From positions 871,478 to 935,477 of the forward strand of contig NZ_KE150421.1 of assembly GCF_000411295.1 (NCBI RefSeq): a stretch of DNA of 64,000 bases, written 5' to 3'. Below are positions 37,912 to 47,913 of the stretch, piece after piece; the stretch's first letter is position 1; each line of letters starts with the position of its first letter. This stretch comes from Paenisporosarcina sp. HGH0030. GTDB taxonomy: Bacteria; Bacillota; Bacilli; Bacillales_A; Planococcaceae. The notes beneath the pieces are model-generated. The model ran no database searches. It was not told the DNA's origin and was given only the letters and a program-made list of their open reading frames with translations. A program made the translations under genes and the position numbers.

Positions 37912-38133
37912 CTATTTTTTCGTTTCACTGTGAATCGTGCCATGAGTTGTTCGAATTTCTGCTTTCCCACGGATTTTCATCGCTGAAGTATGTTCAGTAA
38001 ATTGTGCAATCATAACTTCGCCACGATCCAGTTTTTCTGAGTGATGAAATTTTGTGTCTGTGCCTCTAGTAAGTCCGATTACGTGAACACCATCTTCTTC
38101 TGCGCGGATTACGATATACTCCGTTTGTGCCAT
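37912..38133 (-). CDS. mtrB: TRAP, tryptophan-activated RNA-binding attenuation protein
   Basis: TRAP forms an 11-mer ring that, with tryptophan, binds GAG/UAG repeats and attenuates trp genes. The 73-residue product ([31 protein letters not shown]) keeps the tryptophan-pocket pattern and the [15 protein letters not shown] strand with RNA-contacting residues. GGAGGAGG precedes the ATG. It follows folE as in B. subtilis mtrA-mtrB. No trp genes and no run of GAG/UAG repeats were seen here, so its targets lie outside. Confidence 0.94.
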   Translation of the reverse strand: MAQTEYIVIRAEEDGVHVIGLTRGTDTKFHHSEKLDRGEVMIAQFTEHTSAMKIRGKAEIRTTHGTIHSETKK

Positions 38134-38203
38134 TCAGCATCCTCCTCCATGAACTTTATTGTCTATTTATCATAGCATAACCTAACTTTGTAAGTTTACT
38201 TGC

Positions 38204-38773
38204 TTAATTCATTTGAATGAACGATAAAATCTCACTACGTTTAATATCGTCTTCTTCGTAGACCCCACGTGCAACTGCCGTGACGGTTTTAGCTCCAGGT
38301 TTTTTTATACCTCGCATCGTCATGCACATATGTTCAGCCTCGATCACTACATATACACCATAAGGATTTAGCATCTCCATAATCGAATCTGCAATCGTAG
38401 ACGTAATACGTTCTTGTAATTGCGGACGTCTTGCTGTTGTCTCTACTGCTCTCGCCAATTTGCTTAAGCCTGTAACGACTCCATCTCTCGGAATATAGGC
38501 GATATGCGCTTTTCCGTAAAAAGGAACTAAGTGATGTTCACACATCGAATGAAACGGAATGTCTTTTACTAAAACCAGCTCTTCATGGTCTTCATGGAAA
38601 ACGGTTTTAAAGTATTCTTTAGGGTCTTCCTGCAGCCCTGAAAACATTTCAGCATACATCTTTGCCACACGTTTTGGCGTTTCAAGTAATCCTTCACGTT
38701 CTGGGTCTTCGCCTACTGCTTCCAGAATCATTTTCACTGCTTCTTCTATTTTTTGTAAATTTACTTTTGACAT
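38204..38773 (-). CDS. folE: GTP cyclohydrolase I
   Basis: FolE (MtrA) opens GTP to dihydroneopterin triphosphate for folate. Zinc ligands are in [10 protein letters not shown] and the later cysteine in [10 protein letters not shown]. The [10 protein letters not shown] and [12 protein letters not shown] segments are typical. The length is 189 residues. AGGAGG precedes the ATG. It is paired with mtrB. Confidence 0.97.
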   Translation of the reverse strand: MSKVNLQKIEEAVKMILEAVGEDPEREGLLETPKRVAKMYAEMFSGLQEDPKEYFKTVFHEDHEELVLVKDIPFHSMCEHHLVPFYGKAHIAYIPRDGVVTGLSKLARAVETTARRPQLQERITSTIADSIMEMLNPYGVYVVIEAEHMCMTMRGIKKPGAKTVTAVARGVYEEDDIKRSEILSFIQMN

Positions 38774-39096
38774 GATGGACGCCTCCTGAAATAATCACAA
38801 CGCAAGCCAGATTGTTTTATGAGTTACTGCACTTTACTAATGCAGACGACACAAATCGAGCTTTAATCCTCAAAGAATAAAATGAAATTGAGAGATATGT
38901 AATGAATATAAATAATACTACTGAATCGTAGCATACCATCAAATGTTACGCAAAAACGCTTCATTCGTCTAGATTCTTTTTTAAAAAGAGAAAAGCTCTT
39001 ATCTGGAGCGACACTGTAAACTGAAAAAAAGCTTCCAAAATATAAGGTGCTAGCGAAAATATATGTTAATTAAAAGTATCGTTTAACTAAACCAAA
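38774..39096. other. AT-rich gap upstream of folE
   Basis: About 320 bases without a convincing gene. A small CTGCA/TGCAG hairpin (38827-38845 area) and an AAGAG/CTCTT hairpin near 38985-38999 are present. A weak TTGATG...TATTAT pair with a 19-base spacer on the minus strand is not convincing. The folE promoter should lie here, but I cannot place it. Confidence 0.4.
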
Positions 39097-39140
39097 TAAA
39101 AAAAGAACGACTTCTGTGAGAATTCACAAAAGCCGTTCTT
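39097..39140 (-). terminator. hbs terminator
   Basis: On the minus strand AAGAACG...CTT...TGTGA pairs with TCACA...AAG...CGTTCTT around ATTC, with one mismatch and a small bulge, followed by T7 and ATTT. Confidence 0.88.
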
Positions 39141-39159
39141 ATGTAGGTTCAGACACGTA

Positions 39160-39432
39160 TTATTTTACCGCGTCCTTAAGCGCTTTACCTGGTTTGAAAG
39201 CAGGTACTTTGCTTGCAGCGATTTCGATTTCTTTACCTGTTTGTGGGTTACGACCCTTACGAGCAGCACGTTCACGAACTTCAAAGTTACCAAAACCAAT
39301 TAGCTGGATTTTTTCACCCTTTGCAAGAGCATCTTGAATTGTATCAAATAACGCATCAACTGCTTTAGAAGCATCTTTTTTCGAAAGATCTGCAGCTTCA
39401 GCTACAGAGTTCACTAATTCTGTTTTATTCAC
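39160..39432 (-). CDS. hbs: HU-type nucleoid protein HBsu
   Basis: HBs compacts and bends DNA. The 90-residue product has the HU signature [21 protein letters not shown] and the arm region. The open frame starts at 39441 with a GTG lying on its own AGGAGG; the next GTG at 39432 has AGGAGG 8 bases upstream and gives the family start MNKTEL, so I use it. It is monocistronic, with terminators on both sides. Confidence 0.97.
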   Translation of the reverse strand: MNKTELVNSVAEAADLSKKDASKAVDALFDTIQDALAKGEKIQLIGFGNFEVRERAARKGRNPQTGKEIEIAASKVPAFKPGKALKDAVK

Positions 39433-39557
39433 ACCATTCACCTCCTCTCAAAGGGGATGGAACCTCAATCATGTAAAAAGAGTATCATAACCAAAAAGCC
39501 TACGCAACAATATTTCCACCACAATTTCCAACTTCATGCAGAAAATGCCCTCATAAC

Positions 39558-39609
39558 AAAAAAGAACGGGACTTTTCGCATAGTAAAATGCGATGCCCCG
39601 TTCTTTTTT
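39558..39609 (-). terminator. spoIVA terminator
   Basis: AAGAACGGG pairs with CCCGTTCTT and an inner TCGCAT/ATGCGA stem extends it. A T-tract follows on the minus strand. The spoIVA stop codon lies at its base. Confidence 0.9.
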
Positions 39610-41086
39610 ATAGAATAAAGGTGACGCTCCCGCGATCGCCTTCGTTTACCATTCGTTCAATCGTCTCACGCATGCGTCTCTTCGCATGAGTTGGAACAGC
39701 TTCTGTTTTGAATTTCATGCTTTCCTTCAGCATTTCGTGAAGTGGAGTACCGAATAAAGATGTTTGCCATAAGGCATCACGGTTGTGCAGGTAGGCATCT
39801 TTTAAATCTTTTAATAACTGTTGACTATGGAATTCCGAGCCAATCAATGGTGAGAACTCTGCATCCATATCTACACGGATAATGTGTAGTGAAGGTGCTT
39901 TTGCTTTCATCCGGACACCAAAGAAATTATTTTCTTTAATTAACTCTGGTGCTGAAGGCGTGAAATCTTCCATTGTCGGTAGAGTCACACCATAACCACT
40001 TTCTTTTGCCATTTCAATGGCTTCGTGGAACCTTAAATATGATTTTTTTGCATATGATGCTTCTTTTACGTATAAAAGCCAATCTTTTTTCGAGACAATC
40101 GGCTCTTCCAGGAAGTCCTGATATACCGATTGAAACGCATCATCTGTTAAATCGATTTGAATGGATGCTTTTCCTTTACCTGCATTCACTTCAATGACTT
40201 CAGCGTTTGCAACGTGAGGTTCTTCAGATAAAAATGTAGCCAGATCTTTCACATCTCTGATTTTTGCAACTTGTTGAGACCAAGAATCCAAAGAATTTTG
40301 AATCGATTGTTTAAGTGGATGATCACTTTCCAATACATCCATCCATTCCGGTTTCAAAAGTTCAAATGTTGTCACTGGAAACTCATACAGCGCTTCTTTC
40401 AATACCCATTGAATCTCTTGGACTGTCATTTGATCCACAGCTGTCGCAATGACCGGCACGTTGTATTTGTCACATAATTCCTGGCGCAATGCATGAGTTT
40501 GATCATGAGCCGGGAATCGGGTATTCAGAACAACTACAAAAGGTTTTCCAATCTCTTTTAACTGACCGATAATTTCTTCTTCAACACCCTCGACTGCTGA
40601 TCTCGGAATGTCGTTAACCGAACCGTCTGTTGTCATTACAATCCCAATTGTAGAATGGTCACGGATAACTTTATCTGTGCCGATTCTTGCAGCTTCCTGG
40701 AACGGGATTGGTTCATGATGCCATGGTGTGTGAACGTACTTCGGACCGTTCTCATCTTCATGGCCTTTTACACCCTCAATAATATATCCTACACAATCCG
40801 CCAGGCGAATATGGAATCGGAATGCGTCGTCACCCACTTGAATGCTAGTACCATGAGCTGGCACAAATTTCGGTTCAGCTGTCATAATTACTGCACCAGG
40901 AGAGCTCTGAGGTAGTTCATCTTGTGCACGGATTCGGTCCACTTCGTCCGTCATATTCGGAATTACTAAACTTTCCATTACCCGCTTTACAAAAGTAGAT
41001 TTTCCTACTCGTACCGGTCCAACAACACCAATGTATACATCTCCATTTGTCCGTTCGGCTATTTGTTGATAAAGCTCTTCAGCCAT
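39608..41086 (-). CDS. spoIVA: SpoIVA, spore coat morphogenetic ATPase
   Basis: SpoIVA polymerises with ATP on the forespore to form the coat basement layer. The Walker A GPVRVGKS (23-30) lies in the TRAFAC-like N-terminal domain, a middle domain follows, and the C-terminal region (to ...RGSVTFIL) anchors it through SpoVM. The frame runs to 41278, but the ATG at 41086 follows AAAGGGGG by 8 bases and gives 492 residues, the usual length. A sigma-E promoter lies just upstream. The gene marks the organism as a spore former. Confidence 0.97.
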   Translation of the reverse strand: MAEELYQQIAERTNGDVYIGVVGPVRVGKSTFVKRVMESLVIPNMTDEVDRIRAQDELPQSSPGAVIMTAEPKFVPAHGTSIQVGDDAFRFHIRLADCVGYIIEGVKGHEDENGPKYVHTPWHHEPIPFQEAARIGTDKVIRDHSTIGIVMTTDGSVNDIPRSAVEGVEEEIIGQLKEIGKPFVVVLNTRFPAHDQTHALRQELCDKYNVPVIATAVDQMTVQEIQWVLKEALYEFPVTTFELLKPEWMDVLESDHPLKQSIQNSLDSWSQQVAKIRDVKDLATFLSEEPHVANAEVIEVNAGKGKASIQIDLTDDAFQSVYQDFLEEPIVSKKDWLLYVKEASYAKKSYLRFHEAIEMAKESGYGVTLPTMEDFTPSAPELIKENNFFGVRMKAKAPSLHIIRVDMDAEFSPLIGSEFHSQQLLKDLKDAYLHNRDALWQTSLFGTPLHEMLKESMKFKTEAVPTHAKRRMRETIERMVNEGDRGSVTFIL

Positions 41087-41106
41087 ATCGTTGCCCCCTT
41101 TCCTAC

Positions 41107-41136
41107 GCACTTTATCGTATGCACAAAAAAAACGTT
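41107..41136 (-). promoter_or_regulatory. Sigma-E promoter of spoIVA
   Basis: CATACGAT (41121-41114, minus strand) fits the sigma-E -10 consensus CATACAnT, and GCATGAA lies 14 bases upstream in the -35 position. Transcription would begin near 41107, about 20 bases before the ATG. The -35 sits within the yphF-side terminator. Confidence 0.65.
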
Positions 41137-41166
41137 TCATGCATATGCACGAAACGTTTCTCTTTA
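41122..41166 (-). terminator. Terminator upstream of spoIVA
   Basis: GAAACGTTTC and GAAACGTTT flank ATGCATATGCAC-type sequence; on the minus strand the stem ends in T8. It stops transcription from yphF and leaves spoIVA to its own sporulation promoter. Confidence 0.85.
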
Positions 41167-41196
41167 TTTCTTTAAATTCTAGTTCAATAAGTAGCA

Positions 41197-41310
41197 TAAA
41201 AATAGCCGAGGAGGTCAATGCGGCGTAGTTTTCGAGCACCGCAGCGTATGTTCTCAATACGTGAGGAGCAAGAAACAAGCCAACGAAGAGATCTGATAGC
41301 TATTTTTAGC
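41197..41310. repeat. Structured intergenic block after yphF
   Basis: AAAAATAGC at the left and GCTATTTTT at the right form an inverted repeat about 90 bases apart. Inside are GAGGAGGTCAATGCGGCG, a CGTATG...CATACG-like pair (ACGTATTGAGAACATACG on the minus strand) and GAAGAGATCTGATAGC. It resembles a dispersed Bacillales repeat I know only vaguely. No gene is in it. Confidence 0.5.
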
Positions 41311-41314
41311 GGAT

Positions 41315-42031
41315 CTATTTAACTTCCTTTTGTAGAAATTCTGGTTCATTCTTTTCATTGACAGTGTATGGTAGCGAGTAAGCTGGCAAAACAGGGTATT
41401 TGTCTACCAATAGATAACGAATATCTTCACCAGGTTTGACATCTGGTTTATCTTCTTGGAGGATGCGATTTAACTCAATCGAGTAATCGATATAAATAGA
41501 CCCATCTCCCGTTGCAACTAATGGGAGATTTACGTTTGAATATGGACTAGGTACTGTTTGTTCCTCTTTGTAACCCATGATTTTGTAATCCAGTTTATAT
41601 ACATTTTCCGCGACTTGTTCCGCTATAGGCCCATACCCATTTGCGCCAAGTTTAATATTTAATTCTCTTATTTTTTCAGCAGAACGTAAATCAACCAATT
41701 TGACCGTTGGATTTTCTTCGACATCCATGATGACATATTGAAACAAACCACCATTTTCGTACGAATTTGGAGGAATTTCACTTAAATAAGCCGGAACAAT
41801 CTTTTCGAAATCAATCGGATATTTAATGTATTGATCAACATCTTGATCCCTTGTTTTAATAGGCAATAAACCATCTGTAGTCTCTTGGAATTTTTCTACA
41901 GCGGCTTGTACTGAAGCCAATTGTTCTTCATCGGGTCTTTGATTTTCTACCCGTTCCGATTCGGGATACATACATCCCGACAACAATATTGCAATGAGGA
42001 TTAATAGACTTAATTGTGATATTTTCTTCAT
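41315..42031 (-). CDS. yphF: YphF-like lipoprotein
   Basis: This 238-residue protein has a lipoprotein signal peptide (SLLILIAILLSGC, lipid cysteine at residue 20), so it is anchored on the outer face of the membrane. The mature part is soluble and without a recognised catalytic motif. The position before spoIVA and after yphE matches B. subtilis yphF. Function is unknown; location near spoIVA may be only synteny. Confidence 0.85.
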   Translation of the reverse strand: MKKISQLSLLILIAILLSGCMYPESERVENQRPDEEQLASVQAAVEKFQETTDGLLPIKTRDQDVDQYIKYPIDFEKIVPAYLSEIPPNSYENGGLFQYVIMDVEENPTVKLVDLRSAEKIRELNIKLGANGYGPIAEQVAENVYKLDYKIMGYKEEQTVPSPYSNVNLPLVATGDGSIYIDYSIELNRILQEDKPDVKPGEDIRYLLVDKYPVLPAYSLPYTVNEKNEPEFLQKEVK

Positions 42032-42038
42032 GATTTTC

Positions 42039-42242
42039 TTACGCCCCCCCTGTTGGACCGCTAAATACGATATATATCATACATAAGAATCCAATGATTA
42101 GAAGTACATATGAAACAAGTGCAAATAGAAATTTAATAACACGATTATTGATTTTATTTCGACTGACATAAATTAAGCACATAGAAATCATCATGAAGCC
42201 CATTGCAGCAAACGAAATCCACATTTTGTCTAGTGATGACAT
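42039..42242 (-). CDS. yphE: YphE family small membrane protein (DUF2768)
   Basis: A 67-residue protein with two membrane segments (about 8-26 and 37-60) and a short basic loop between them (SRNKINNRVIK). The ATG at 42242 follows AAAGGTGG by 8 bases; the four-codon GTG extension overlaps that site and is rejected. It precedes yphF by 7 bases in an operon. Function is unknown. Confidence 0.85.
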   Translation of the reverse strand: MSSLDKMWISFAAMGFMMISMCLIYVSRNKINNRVIKFLFALVSYVLLIIGFLCMIYIVFSGPTGGA

Positions 42243-42289
42243 AAAATTAACCACCTTTCACTATCTCTCAACGAATAAGTATAACACGA

Positions 42290-42326
42290 AAAAACAAGAG
42301 GTACAGACGCTCTACCCCTTGTTTTG
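42290..42326 (-). terminator. gpsA terminator
   Basis: On the minus strand ACAAG and GGTA pair with TACC and CTTGT, with small mismatches, followed by TTTTTT. It lies 8 bases past the gpsA stop. Confidence 0.85.
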
Positions 42327-42333
42327 TGACGAT

Positions 42334-43356
42334 TTATAGATACTCGAATAAATCTTCCATTTCATGTTTCTTCACGCGATCCATTAACTGATCAACTGCT
42401 GATTTTGGATCTACTTGTTCAAATAACACGGCATAAAGAGCACTGGTGATCGGCATGGGAACATCATGGAATTTCGACAACTGGTATGCAGCTTTTGTGG
42501 TGCGTACACCTTCAACAACCATTCCCATTTGCTCCAACACTTCATCCAGGTTCATCCCTTTACCCAGCATGCTGCCAGCCCGCCAATTTCGAGAATGAAC
42601 GCTTGTACAGGTCACAATTAAGTCCCCAATGCCTGTTAAGCCTGAGAACGTTAAGGGATTGGCACCCATTTTTGTTCCTAAGCGGGCAATTTCAGCAAGT
42701 CCTCTTGTTATTAGAGCAGCCTTGGCATTATCACCGTATCCCAATCCATCAGTTATTCCTGCAGCCAGTGCAATGATATTTTTCAATGCACCGCCCATTT
42801 CTACTCCAATGACATCAGAATTGGTATATACGCGGAAGTATCCATGCATAAACAAATCCTGTACTTTTTCAGCATATTGAATATTTTCGCACGCTGCTGT
42901 CACGGTAGTCGGGTGTTTCAAAACTACTTCTTCGGCATGACTCGGACCCGATAGAACTACAATTTCTTCTATCAAGTGAGCGGGCAATTCTTCCCTCATC
43001 ACTTCAGAAATACGTTTTAATGAGTCTGGTTCAATACCTTTTGACACGTGAACAAAAAGAATAGGTTCCTGTATCCACTCTTTGATATTGCGGCATACTT
43101 CACGAATGCCTTTCGTCGGAACAGCCATGACCACTATTTTCCCATGTCTGGCTGCTTCTTCTAGGGATGAAGTAGCTATCAACGAATCTGGTAATACAGT
43201 TCCAGGTAGATACTTTTCATTTGTATGTTGCTGATTGATTTCGTTTGCCTGATCTTCACGGTGCGACCATAGCAAACAATCATGACCGTTTTCTGCAAGA
43301 ACAATACTTAACGCTGTCCCCCAGCTTCCGGCACCTAAAACGACTACTTTTTCCAT
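42334..43356 (-). CDS. gpsA: Glycerol-3-phosphate dehydrogenase [NAD(P)+]
   Basis: GpsA reduces dihydroxyacetone phosphate to sn-glycerol 3-phosphate for phospholipids. [14 protein letters not shown] is the nucleotide-binding motif, [28 protein letters not shown] the substrate region with the catalytic lysine, and [14 protein letters not shown] is conserved. The length is 340 residues. AGGAG precedes the ATG. It follows der, the usual pair. Confidence 0.97.
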   Translation of the reverse strand: MEKVVVLGAGSWGTALSIVLAENGHDCLLWSHREDQANEINQQHTNEKYLPGTVLPDSLIATSSLEEAARHGKIVVMAVPTKGIREVCRNIKEWIQEPILFVHVSKGIEPDSLKRISEVMREELPAHLIEEIVVLSGPSHAEEVVLKHPTTVTAACENIQYAEKVQDLFMHGYFRVYTNSDVIGVEMGGALKNIIALAAGITDGLGYGDNAKAALITRGLAEIARLGTKMGANPLTFSGLTGIGDLIVTCTSVHSRNWRAGSMLGKGMNLDEVLEQMGMVVEGVRTTKAAYQLSKFHDVPMPITSALYAVLFEQVDPKSAVDQLMDRVKKHEMEDLFEYL

Positions 43357-43382
43357 GTTAGCAACTCTCCTACTGAAACAAA

Positions 43383-44693
43383 TTACGTTCTAGCGCGTGT
43401 AATAAGACGAATTGGTGTCCCTTCAAAATCGAAAGATTCACGAATTCTATTTTCAAGGAAGCGTTCATATGAGAAATGCATGATTTCTGGTTCGTTCACA
43501 AACACGACAAATGTCGGTGGCTTGATCGCAACTTGTGTAGCGTAATAAATACGCAGACGACGGCCTTTGTCTGTCGGTGCAGGGTTACGTGCAACTGAAT
43601 CCTCAATTACTTCGTTCAAGACACTAGAAGTAACACGCATTGCATGGTTTTCACTGACACGGTTGATAATTGGTAAAATTGAATGCACACGCTGATTAGT
43701 TTTTGCGGATACGAAAATGATTGGTGCATAATCGAGGAATAAGAAATGTTCACGAATCATTTTTGTTGTTTTGTTCATCGTTTTCTCATCTTTTTCAACA
43801 GCATCCCATTTATTTACGACGATAATGACTGCTTTACCCGCTTCGTGTGCGTAGCCGGCAATTTTTTTATCTTGTTCCTGAATACCTTCTTCAGCGTTTA
43901 ATACGACTAAAACAACGTCGGAACGTTCAATTGCACGAAGAGCACGAAGCACACTGTATTTCTCAGTCGTTTCGTAAACTTTCCCTTTTTTACGCATACC
44001 AGCTGTATCGATGATGACATATGGCTGGTCTTCATATTCATATTGAGTATCGATTGCGTCGCGTGTAGTACCTGCGATTTCGCTTACGATGACTCGTTCA
44101 TCCCCAAGGAAGCTGTTCACTAAAGAAGACTTCCCTACATTCGGACGACCGATGAGTGAGAATTTGATGACATTCTCTGGATATTCTTCTTCACCCTGTT
44201 CAGGGAAGTTTTTTGCCACTTCATCGAGCAGATCCCCTAATCCAAGACCATGGGAACCAGAGATCGGGAATGGTTCACCGAATCCAAGTGAATAGAAATC
44301 ATAAATCATGGAACGCATGTCTGGATTATCTATTTTATTGATTGCCAGCACGACTGGTTTTTTTGTTTTATACAATATTTTCGCCACTTGTTCATCAGCA
44401 GCAGTTACACCTTCACGACCATTGGTAAGGAAGATGATGACATCTGCTTCCTGGATCGCGATTTCTGCTTGCTGACGGATTTGTTCCAAAAATGGCTCGT
44501 CCCCAATTTCGATACCGCCTGTATCGATTATATTGAATTCATGAGTCAGCCAATCTGCCGAGCTGTATAAACGATCGCGTGTGATTCCTGGGATATCCTC
44601 TACGATTGATATACGTTCCCCTACAATCCTGTTAAAGATTGTGGACTTTCCGACATTCGGCCGGCCTACGATAGCTACTACCGGTTTAGACAT
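43383..44693 (-). CDS. der: Der (EngA), double-GTPase ribosome assembly factor
   Basis: Der acts in 50S subunit maturation. Two GTPase domains in tandem each show GRPNVGKS (about residues 8-15 and near 183-190), DTGG/DTAG and NKxD (NKID, NKWD). A KH-like C-terminal domain follows. The length is 436 residues, as usual. GGAAGG precedes the ATG. It is paired with gpsA. Confidence 0.98.
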   Translation of the reverse strand: MSKPVVAIVGRPNVGKSTIFNRIVGERISIVEDIPGITRDRLYSSADWLTHEFNIIDTGGIEIGDEPFLEQIRQQAEIAIQEADVIIFLTNGREGVTAADEQVAKILYKTKKPVVLAINKIDNPDMRSMIYDFYSLGFGEPFPISGSHGLGLGDLLDEVAKNFPEQGEEEYPENVIKFSLIGRPNVGKSSLVNSFLGDERVIVSEIAGTTRDAIDTQYEYEDQPYVIIDTAGMRKKGKVYETTEKYSVLRALRAIERSDVVLVVLNAEEGIQEQDKKIAGYAHEAGKAVIIVVNKWDAVEKDEKTMNKTTKMIREHFLFLDYAPIIFVSAKTNQRVHSILPIINRVSENHAMRVTSSVLNEVIEDSVARNPAPTDKGRRLRIYYATQVAIKPPTFVVFVNEPEIMHFSYERFLENRIRESFDFEGTPIRLITRART

Positions 44694-44985
44694 ATATAAT
44701 TCATCCTTCCAACTTCTTCTCTAAAGTATTATACATGAGAAAAACACAGGTTGCACCCCAATGGTGAAAGCAAGTATATTTCGTATACTGATATCCGGAC
44801 TATTTCAAGAAAATATCAGTGCACGTAAAGTGTAAAACGCCATGATAGCTCGACTTCATGGAATGTTGAAAAGTCCAAGTTAGTCGGAATTCGACGTTTC
44901 ATGGTGAAAAACATTGTTCGAACGGCAATGGGTGCAGTATTCCAATTTTTATGCTTTTGTACATTTAATATATCCAACAAAAATA
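44694..44985. other. Gap between fni and der with weak terminal inverted repeat
   Basis: B. subtilis has seaA and yphA here; neither is seen. TGCACCC near 44752 and GGGTGCA near 44929 are inverted copies about 180 bases apart, and GGTGAAA occurs near both ends. ORFs inside are short. The der promoter should be here. I cannot say whether this is a relic gene, a repeat or a structured leader. Confidence 0.4.
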
Positions 44986-45023
44986 AAAGAGATGCAGACA
45001 GTGGAGAATGTCTGCATCTCTTT
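44986..45023 (-). terminator. fni terminator
   Basis: AAAGAGATGCAGACA and its exact complement flank GTGGAGAA; A/T tracts lie at both ends. The fni stop codon is 2 bases away. Confidence 0.93.
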
Positions 45024-45024
45024 A

Positions 45025-46080
45025 TTATTTTCGATTGGCATATGTATGAGTATCTATTCCTCGGAGAGTGAGATAGTGATATAAATCACCTGATATGATT
45101 AAAGAAGATTGTTGTAACTCCTGAATAGATTCAGCCCCAAGAGAAACCATCAACATCGTTAAATCTTCATTCATGTGCTTAATTTCTTGAATGGTTGCTT
45201 CTTCCCCATCCTCAACCAACTTCTTTAATAAGACGCCGGCAAGGCCAACCGAAGAAGCTCCCAGTGCTAAACACTTCACGACATCGAGAGCGTGCTGGAC
45301 ACCTCCCGATGCAATCACGGGTAGCATTGAGGACGTTACTGAAGAGGTTTCTATCAAAGCAGCAGCAGTAGGAATACCCCATTCATTGAAATAGGACAGT
45401 TTCCTTTGTCTACGCTCATTTTCAATTGCCGCAAAGTTCGTTCCGCCAAATCCACCTACATCAATGGCAGCTACATTAATTTCCTGAAGTTTAATCGCAG
45501 TTTCCTTTGAAATGCCAAAACCAGTTTCTTTAACAATTACCGGTACTGTCAATTCATTTACAATTGATTCAATCCTGGATAAAGCTCCTTTGAAATCTCG
45601 ATCTCCTTCAGGCATTGTCAATTCCTGGATAACATTCAAATGAATCTGTATTGCATTGGCCTCCAACATATCGACTGCTCGTTTTGCTTGGTCAACTGTA
45701 GCCTCACTACCCAAATTGGCAAGTATCACACCATTCGGATTCTCTTTTCTCACAGTCGAGTATGTAGCTATTTCTTCGGGATTTTTAAGCGCCGCCATTT
45801 GAGATCCAACGGCCATGGGAATATTCATTTCTTTGGAGATACGGGATAGTTGGCTATTTAACTCAGCCGTTTTAGCTCCTCCGCCACCGGTCATTGCATT
45901 AATAAAAAAAGGCGAACCAAAAACAAGTTCGCCCAGTTGAGTCTGCAATGACACACTGTCCCAATTACTGTCAGGCAGTGCTTGATGAACAAAACGAACA
46001 TCATCTAACCATGTCTCTCTTGATTGTCCTGTAGACAACGCATGCTTTATATGGTCCAATTTTCGTTCAGCTCTAGTCAT
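45025..46080 (-). CDS. fni: Isopentenyl-diphosphate delta-isomerase, type 2
   Basis: Fni is an FMN- and NAD(P)H-dependent isomerase of IPP and DMAPP, unrelated to type 1. TIM-barrel motifs are [43 protein letters not shown] and [21 protein letters not shown] for the FMN phosphate. The length is 351 residues. CGGAG lies before the ATG. It follows the S1-domain gene by 12 bases. It supplies DMAPP to the prenyl chains made by HepS-HepT. Confidence 0.96.
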   Translation of the reverse strand: MTRAERKLDHIKHALSTGQSRETWLDDVRFVHQALPDSNWDSVSLQTQLGELVFGSPFFINAMTGGGGAKTAELNSQLSRISKEMNIPMAVGSQMAALKNPEEIATYSTVRKENPNGVILANLGSEATVDQAKRAVDMLEANAIQIHLNVIQELTMPEGDRDFKGALSRIESIVNELTVPVIVKETGFGISKETAIKLQEINVAAIDVGGFGGTNFAAIENERRQRKLSYFNEWGIPTAAALIETSSVTSSMLPVIASGGVQHALDVVKCLALGASSVGLAGVLLKKLVEDGEEATIQEIKHMNEDLTMLMVSLGAESIQELQQSSLIISGDLYHYLTLRGIDTHTYANRK

Positions 46081-46092
46081 AAGATTACTCCG

Positions 46093-47232
46093 TTATTTAA
46101 AGTTTTTTAATTTATCACCAATAACATCACTGATTGAGAAACCTTTTGCTTCTTCAGGCATTTCATAATCAGTGCCTGAATAACCATCTTCCTTCTCCAA
46201 CAAATCTTTAATGCTTAGTGACAATCGTTTATCTTGTTTGTTTACGTCCAATACTTTCACTTGCACTTCTTGGCCATCTTTTAACACTTCATGAGGCGTG
46301 CCGATATGTGAATGGGCAATTTGAGAAATATGAACCAATCCTTCTATTCCAGGGAATACTTCAATAAAAGCACCATATGAAACTAGTCTTTTTACAGTCC
46401 CTGTATGAACAGACCCTCTTGGCGCCTTATCTTCGATGCCTTCCCAAGGTCCAGGAAGTGTATCTTTAATGGATAAAGAAATGCGCTCACTGTCCCGGTC
46501 AACAGAAAGAACTTTGACTTTTACTTCCTGGCCTTCCTGGATAACGTCAGAAACTTGCTCAACATGTTCATGGGATAATTGTGAAATATGAACAAGTCCA
46601 TCGACACCACCAAGATCAACAAACGCTCCAAAAGCAGCAATTCTTTGAACGGTACCAGTTAGCTCATCACCTGGATGAATATGATCGAGTACACTTTTTT
46701 TATTCGATTGTTTTTGTTCTTCCACCACTGCACGATGGGATAAAATCAAACGATTTTTTTCTTTTTCCATTTCAACGATCTTGAATGTCAGCACTTTGCC
46801 TTTGTAATCGTCAAATGATTCCACAAAGTGATCTTCGACCAGTGAAGCGGGAACAAATCCACGTAATCCAAGATCAACAACTAGTCCACCTTTTACTACG
46901 TCTTTTACTTCAGCTTCGATAATTTCCCCACTGACGAATTTTTGTTCCAAAGAATCCCAAGCTTCAGCAGCATCAACTTTACGTTTTGATAACACAAAAT
47001 TGTCATCTTCTACTTTTGTAATAATTAGTTGCAATTCATCTCCAATTGAAACGACGTCAGAAGCTTTTTCAATGTGCAAGCTTGACAGTTCACTAATCGG
47101 GATTATTCCATCAAACGGTGCACCCTCAATTGTGACAGTTACTGCCTTTTCTTCAACTTGGGCAACCGTACCTTTCACAAAACTTCCTTCACGGAAATCC
47201 TGGTTTTCCTGCAAGTTCATTTCCTCAGACAT
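46093..47232 (-). CDS. ypfD: S1 RNA-binding domain protein (YpfD, RpsA-like)
   Basis: This 379-residue protein has four S1 domains in a row (about 16-85, 103-168, 188-257 and 273-342), each with the GAFVDLG- or GLVHISQ-type pattern. It is the short Firmicutes homologue of ribosomal protein S1, not an essential ribosomal subunit there. The ATG at 47232 follows GAAGGAGG by 7 bases, so the 9-residue extension is rejected. It lies between plsC-cmk and fni, with its own promoter at 47265-47293. Confidence 0.92.
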   Translation of the reverse strand: MSEEMNLQENQDFREGSFVKGTVAQVEEKAVTVTIEGAPFDGIIPISELSSLHIEKASDVVSIGDELQLIITKVEDDNFVLSKRKVDAAEAWDSLEQKFVSGEIIEAEVKDVVKGGLVVDLGLRGFVPASLVEDHFVESFDDYKGKVLTFKIVEMEKEKNRLILSHRAVVEEQKQSNKKSVLDHIHPGDELTGTVQRIAAFGAFVDLGGVDGLVHISQLSHEHVEQVSDVIQEGQEVKVKVLSVDRDSERISLSIKDTLPGPWEGIEDKAPRGSVHTGTVKRLVSYGAFIEVFPGIEGLVHISQIAHSHIGTPHEVLKDGQEVQVKVLDVNKQDKRLSLSIKDLLEKEDGYSGTDYEMPEEAKGFSISDVIGDKLKNFK

Positions 47233-47264
47233 ATAGCATCCTCCTTCACAACGTTCCAATCTTT

Positions 47265-47293
47265 ATTTTATGCGAATTCTTTAATAAAAACAA
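47265..47293 (-). promoter_or_regulatory. Candidate sigma-A promoter of the S1-domain gene
   Basis: TTGTTT (47293-47288) and TAAAAT (47270-47265) on the minus strand are 17 bases apart, about 30 bases before the ATG. Confidence 0.5.
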
Positions 47294-47328
47294 AAATTTT
47301 CACTTTTTCATAACAAAAATTACATTTA

Positions 47329-47913
47329 TTATACTTTGTTTTCATCCAATAATTTTTGGATACGTTCCATGATGACTGTTGTTACTTCATCTGCAGAAGC
47401 TTTTTGATCGCGATAAGGTTGCATGATAATGGGTTCACCGTAAACAACTTTCAAACGTTTAAATGGCTTGTAAGGACCAATGATGGCACAAGGAACTACG
47501 TCTGCCTCACCTTTCAGAGCAAAAAAACCGGCACCGGAAAACCCTTTCCCAAGCTCACCATTTTTACTGCGTGTGCCCTCCGGGAATATTCCCATCACGT
47601 CCCCGCCTTTTAAAATAGCTAAAGCCCTTCTTAATGCTTCACGGTCACTCAAACCTCGTTTGACAGGAAAAGCGTTCACTTTTGGCAATAATGGTTTCAG
47701 GATGGGCATGTTAAATAACTCTTCTTTTGCCATGAAATGTACAGGTCGTGGCGACGTAATACCGACAACAGGCGGATCAAGAGCGTCAATATGATTGGTA
47801 CATATAAGAATCCCGCCTGTTTTAGGGAAATGTTCCAACCCTTTTATATCAAAACGATAAACCGGATATAAAGCCGTCCACACAAGTGATTTAGCAAATT
47901 TGTATAAGTTCAC
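47329..47913 (-). CDS. plsC: 1-acyl-sn-glycerol-3-phosphate acyltransferase
   Basis: PlsC acylates lysophosphatidate in phospholipid synthesis. The acyltransferase HX4D motif is NHIDALD (near 41-47), and the FPEGTRS motif lies near 115. One N-terminal hydrophobic segment is consistent with membrane association. The length is 194 residues. Its GTG directly follows the cmk stop with no gap, so translation is coupled. Confidence 0.93.
   Translation of the reverse strand: MNLYKFAKSLVWTALYPVYRFDIKGLEHFPKTGGILICTNHIDALDPPVVGITSPRPVHFMAKEELFNMPILKPLLPKVNAFPVKRGLSDREALRRALAILKGGDVMGIFPEGTRSKNGELGKGFSGAGFFALKGEADVVPCAIIGPYKPFKRLKVVYGEPIIMQPYRDQKASADEVTTVIMERIQKLLDENKV

Noticed and set aside
44694-45024. 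Relics of seaA or yphA
   Set aside because: No reading frame of useful length or matching motif could be seen.
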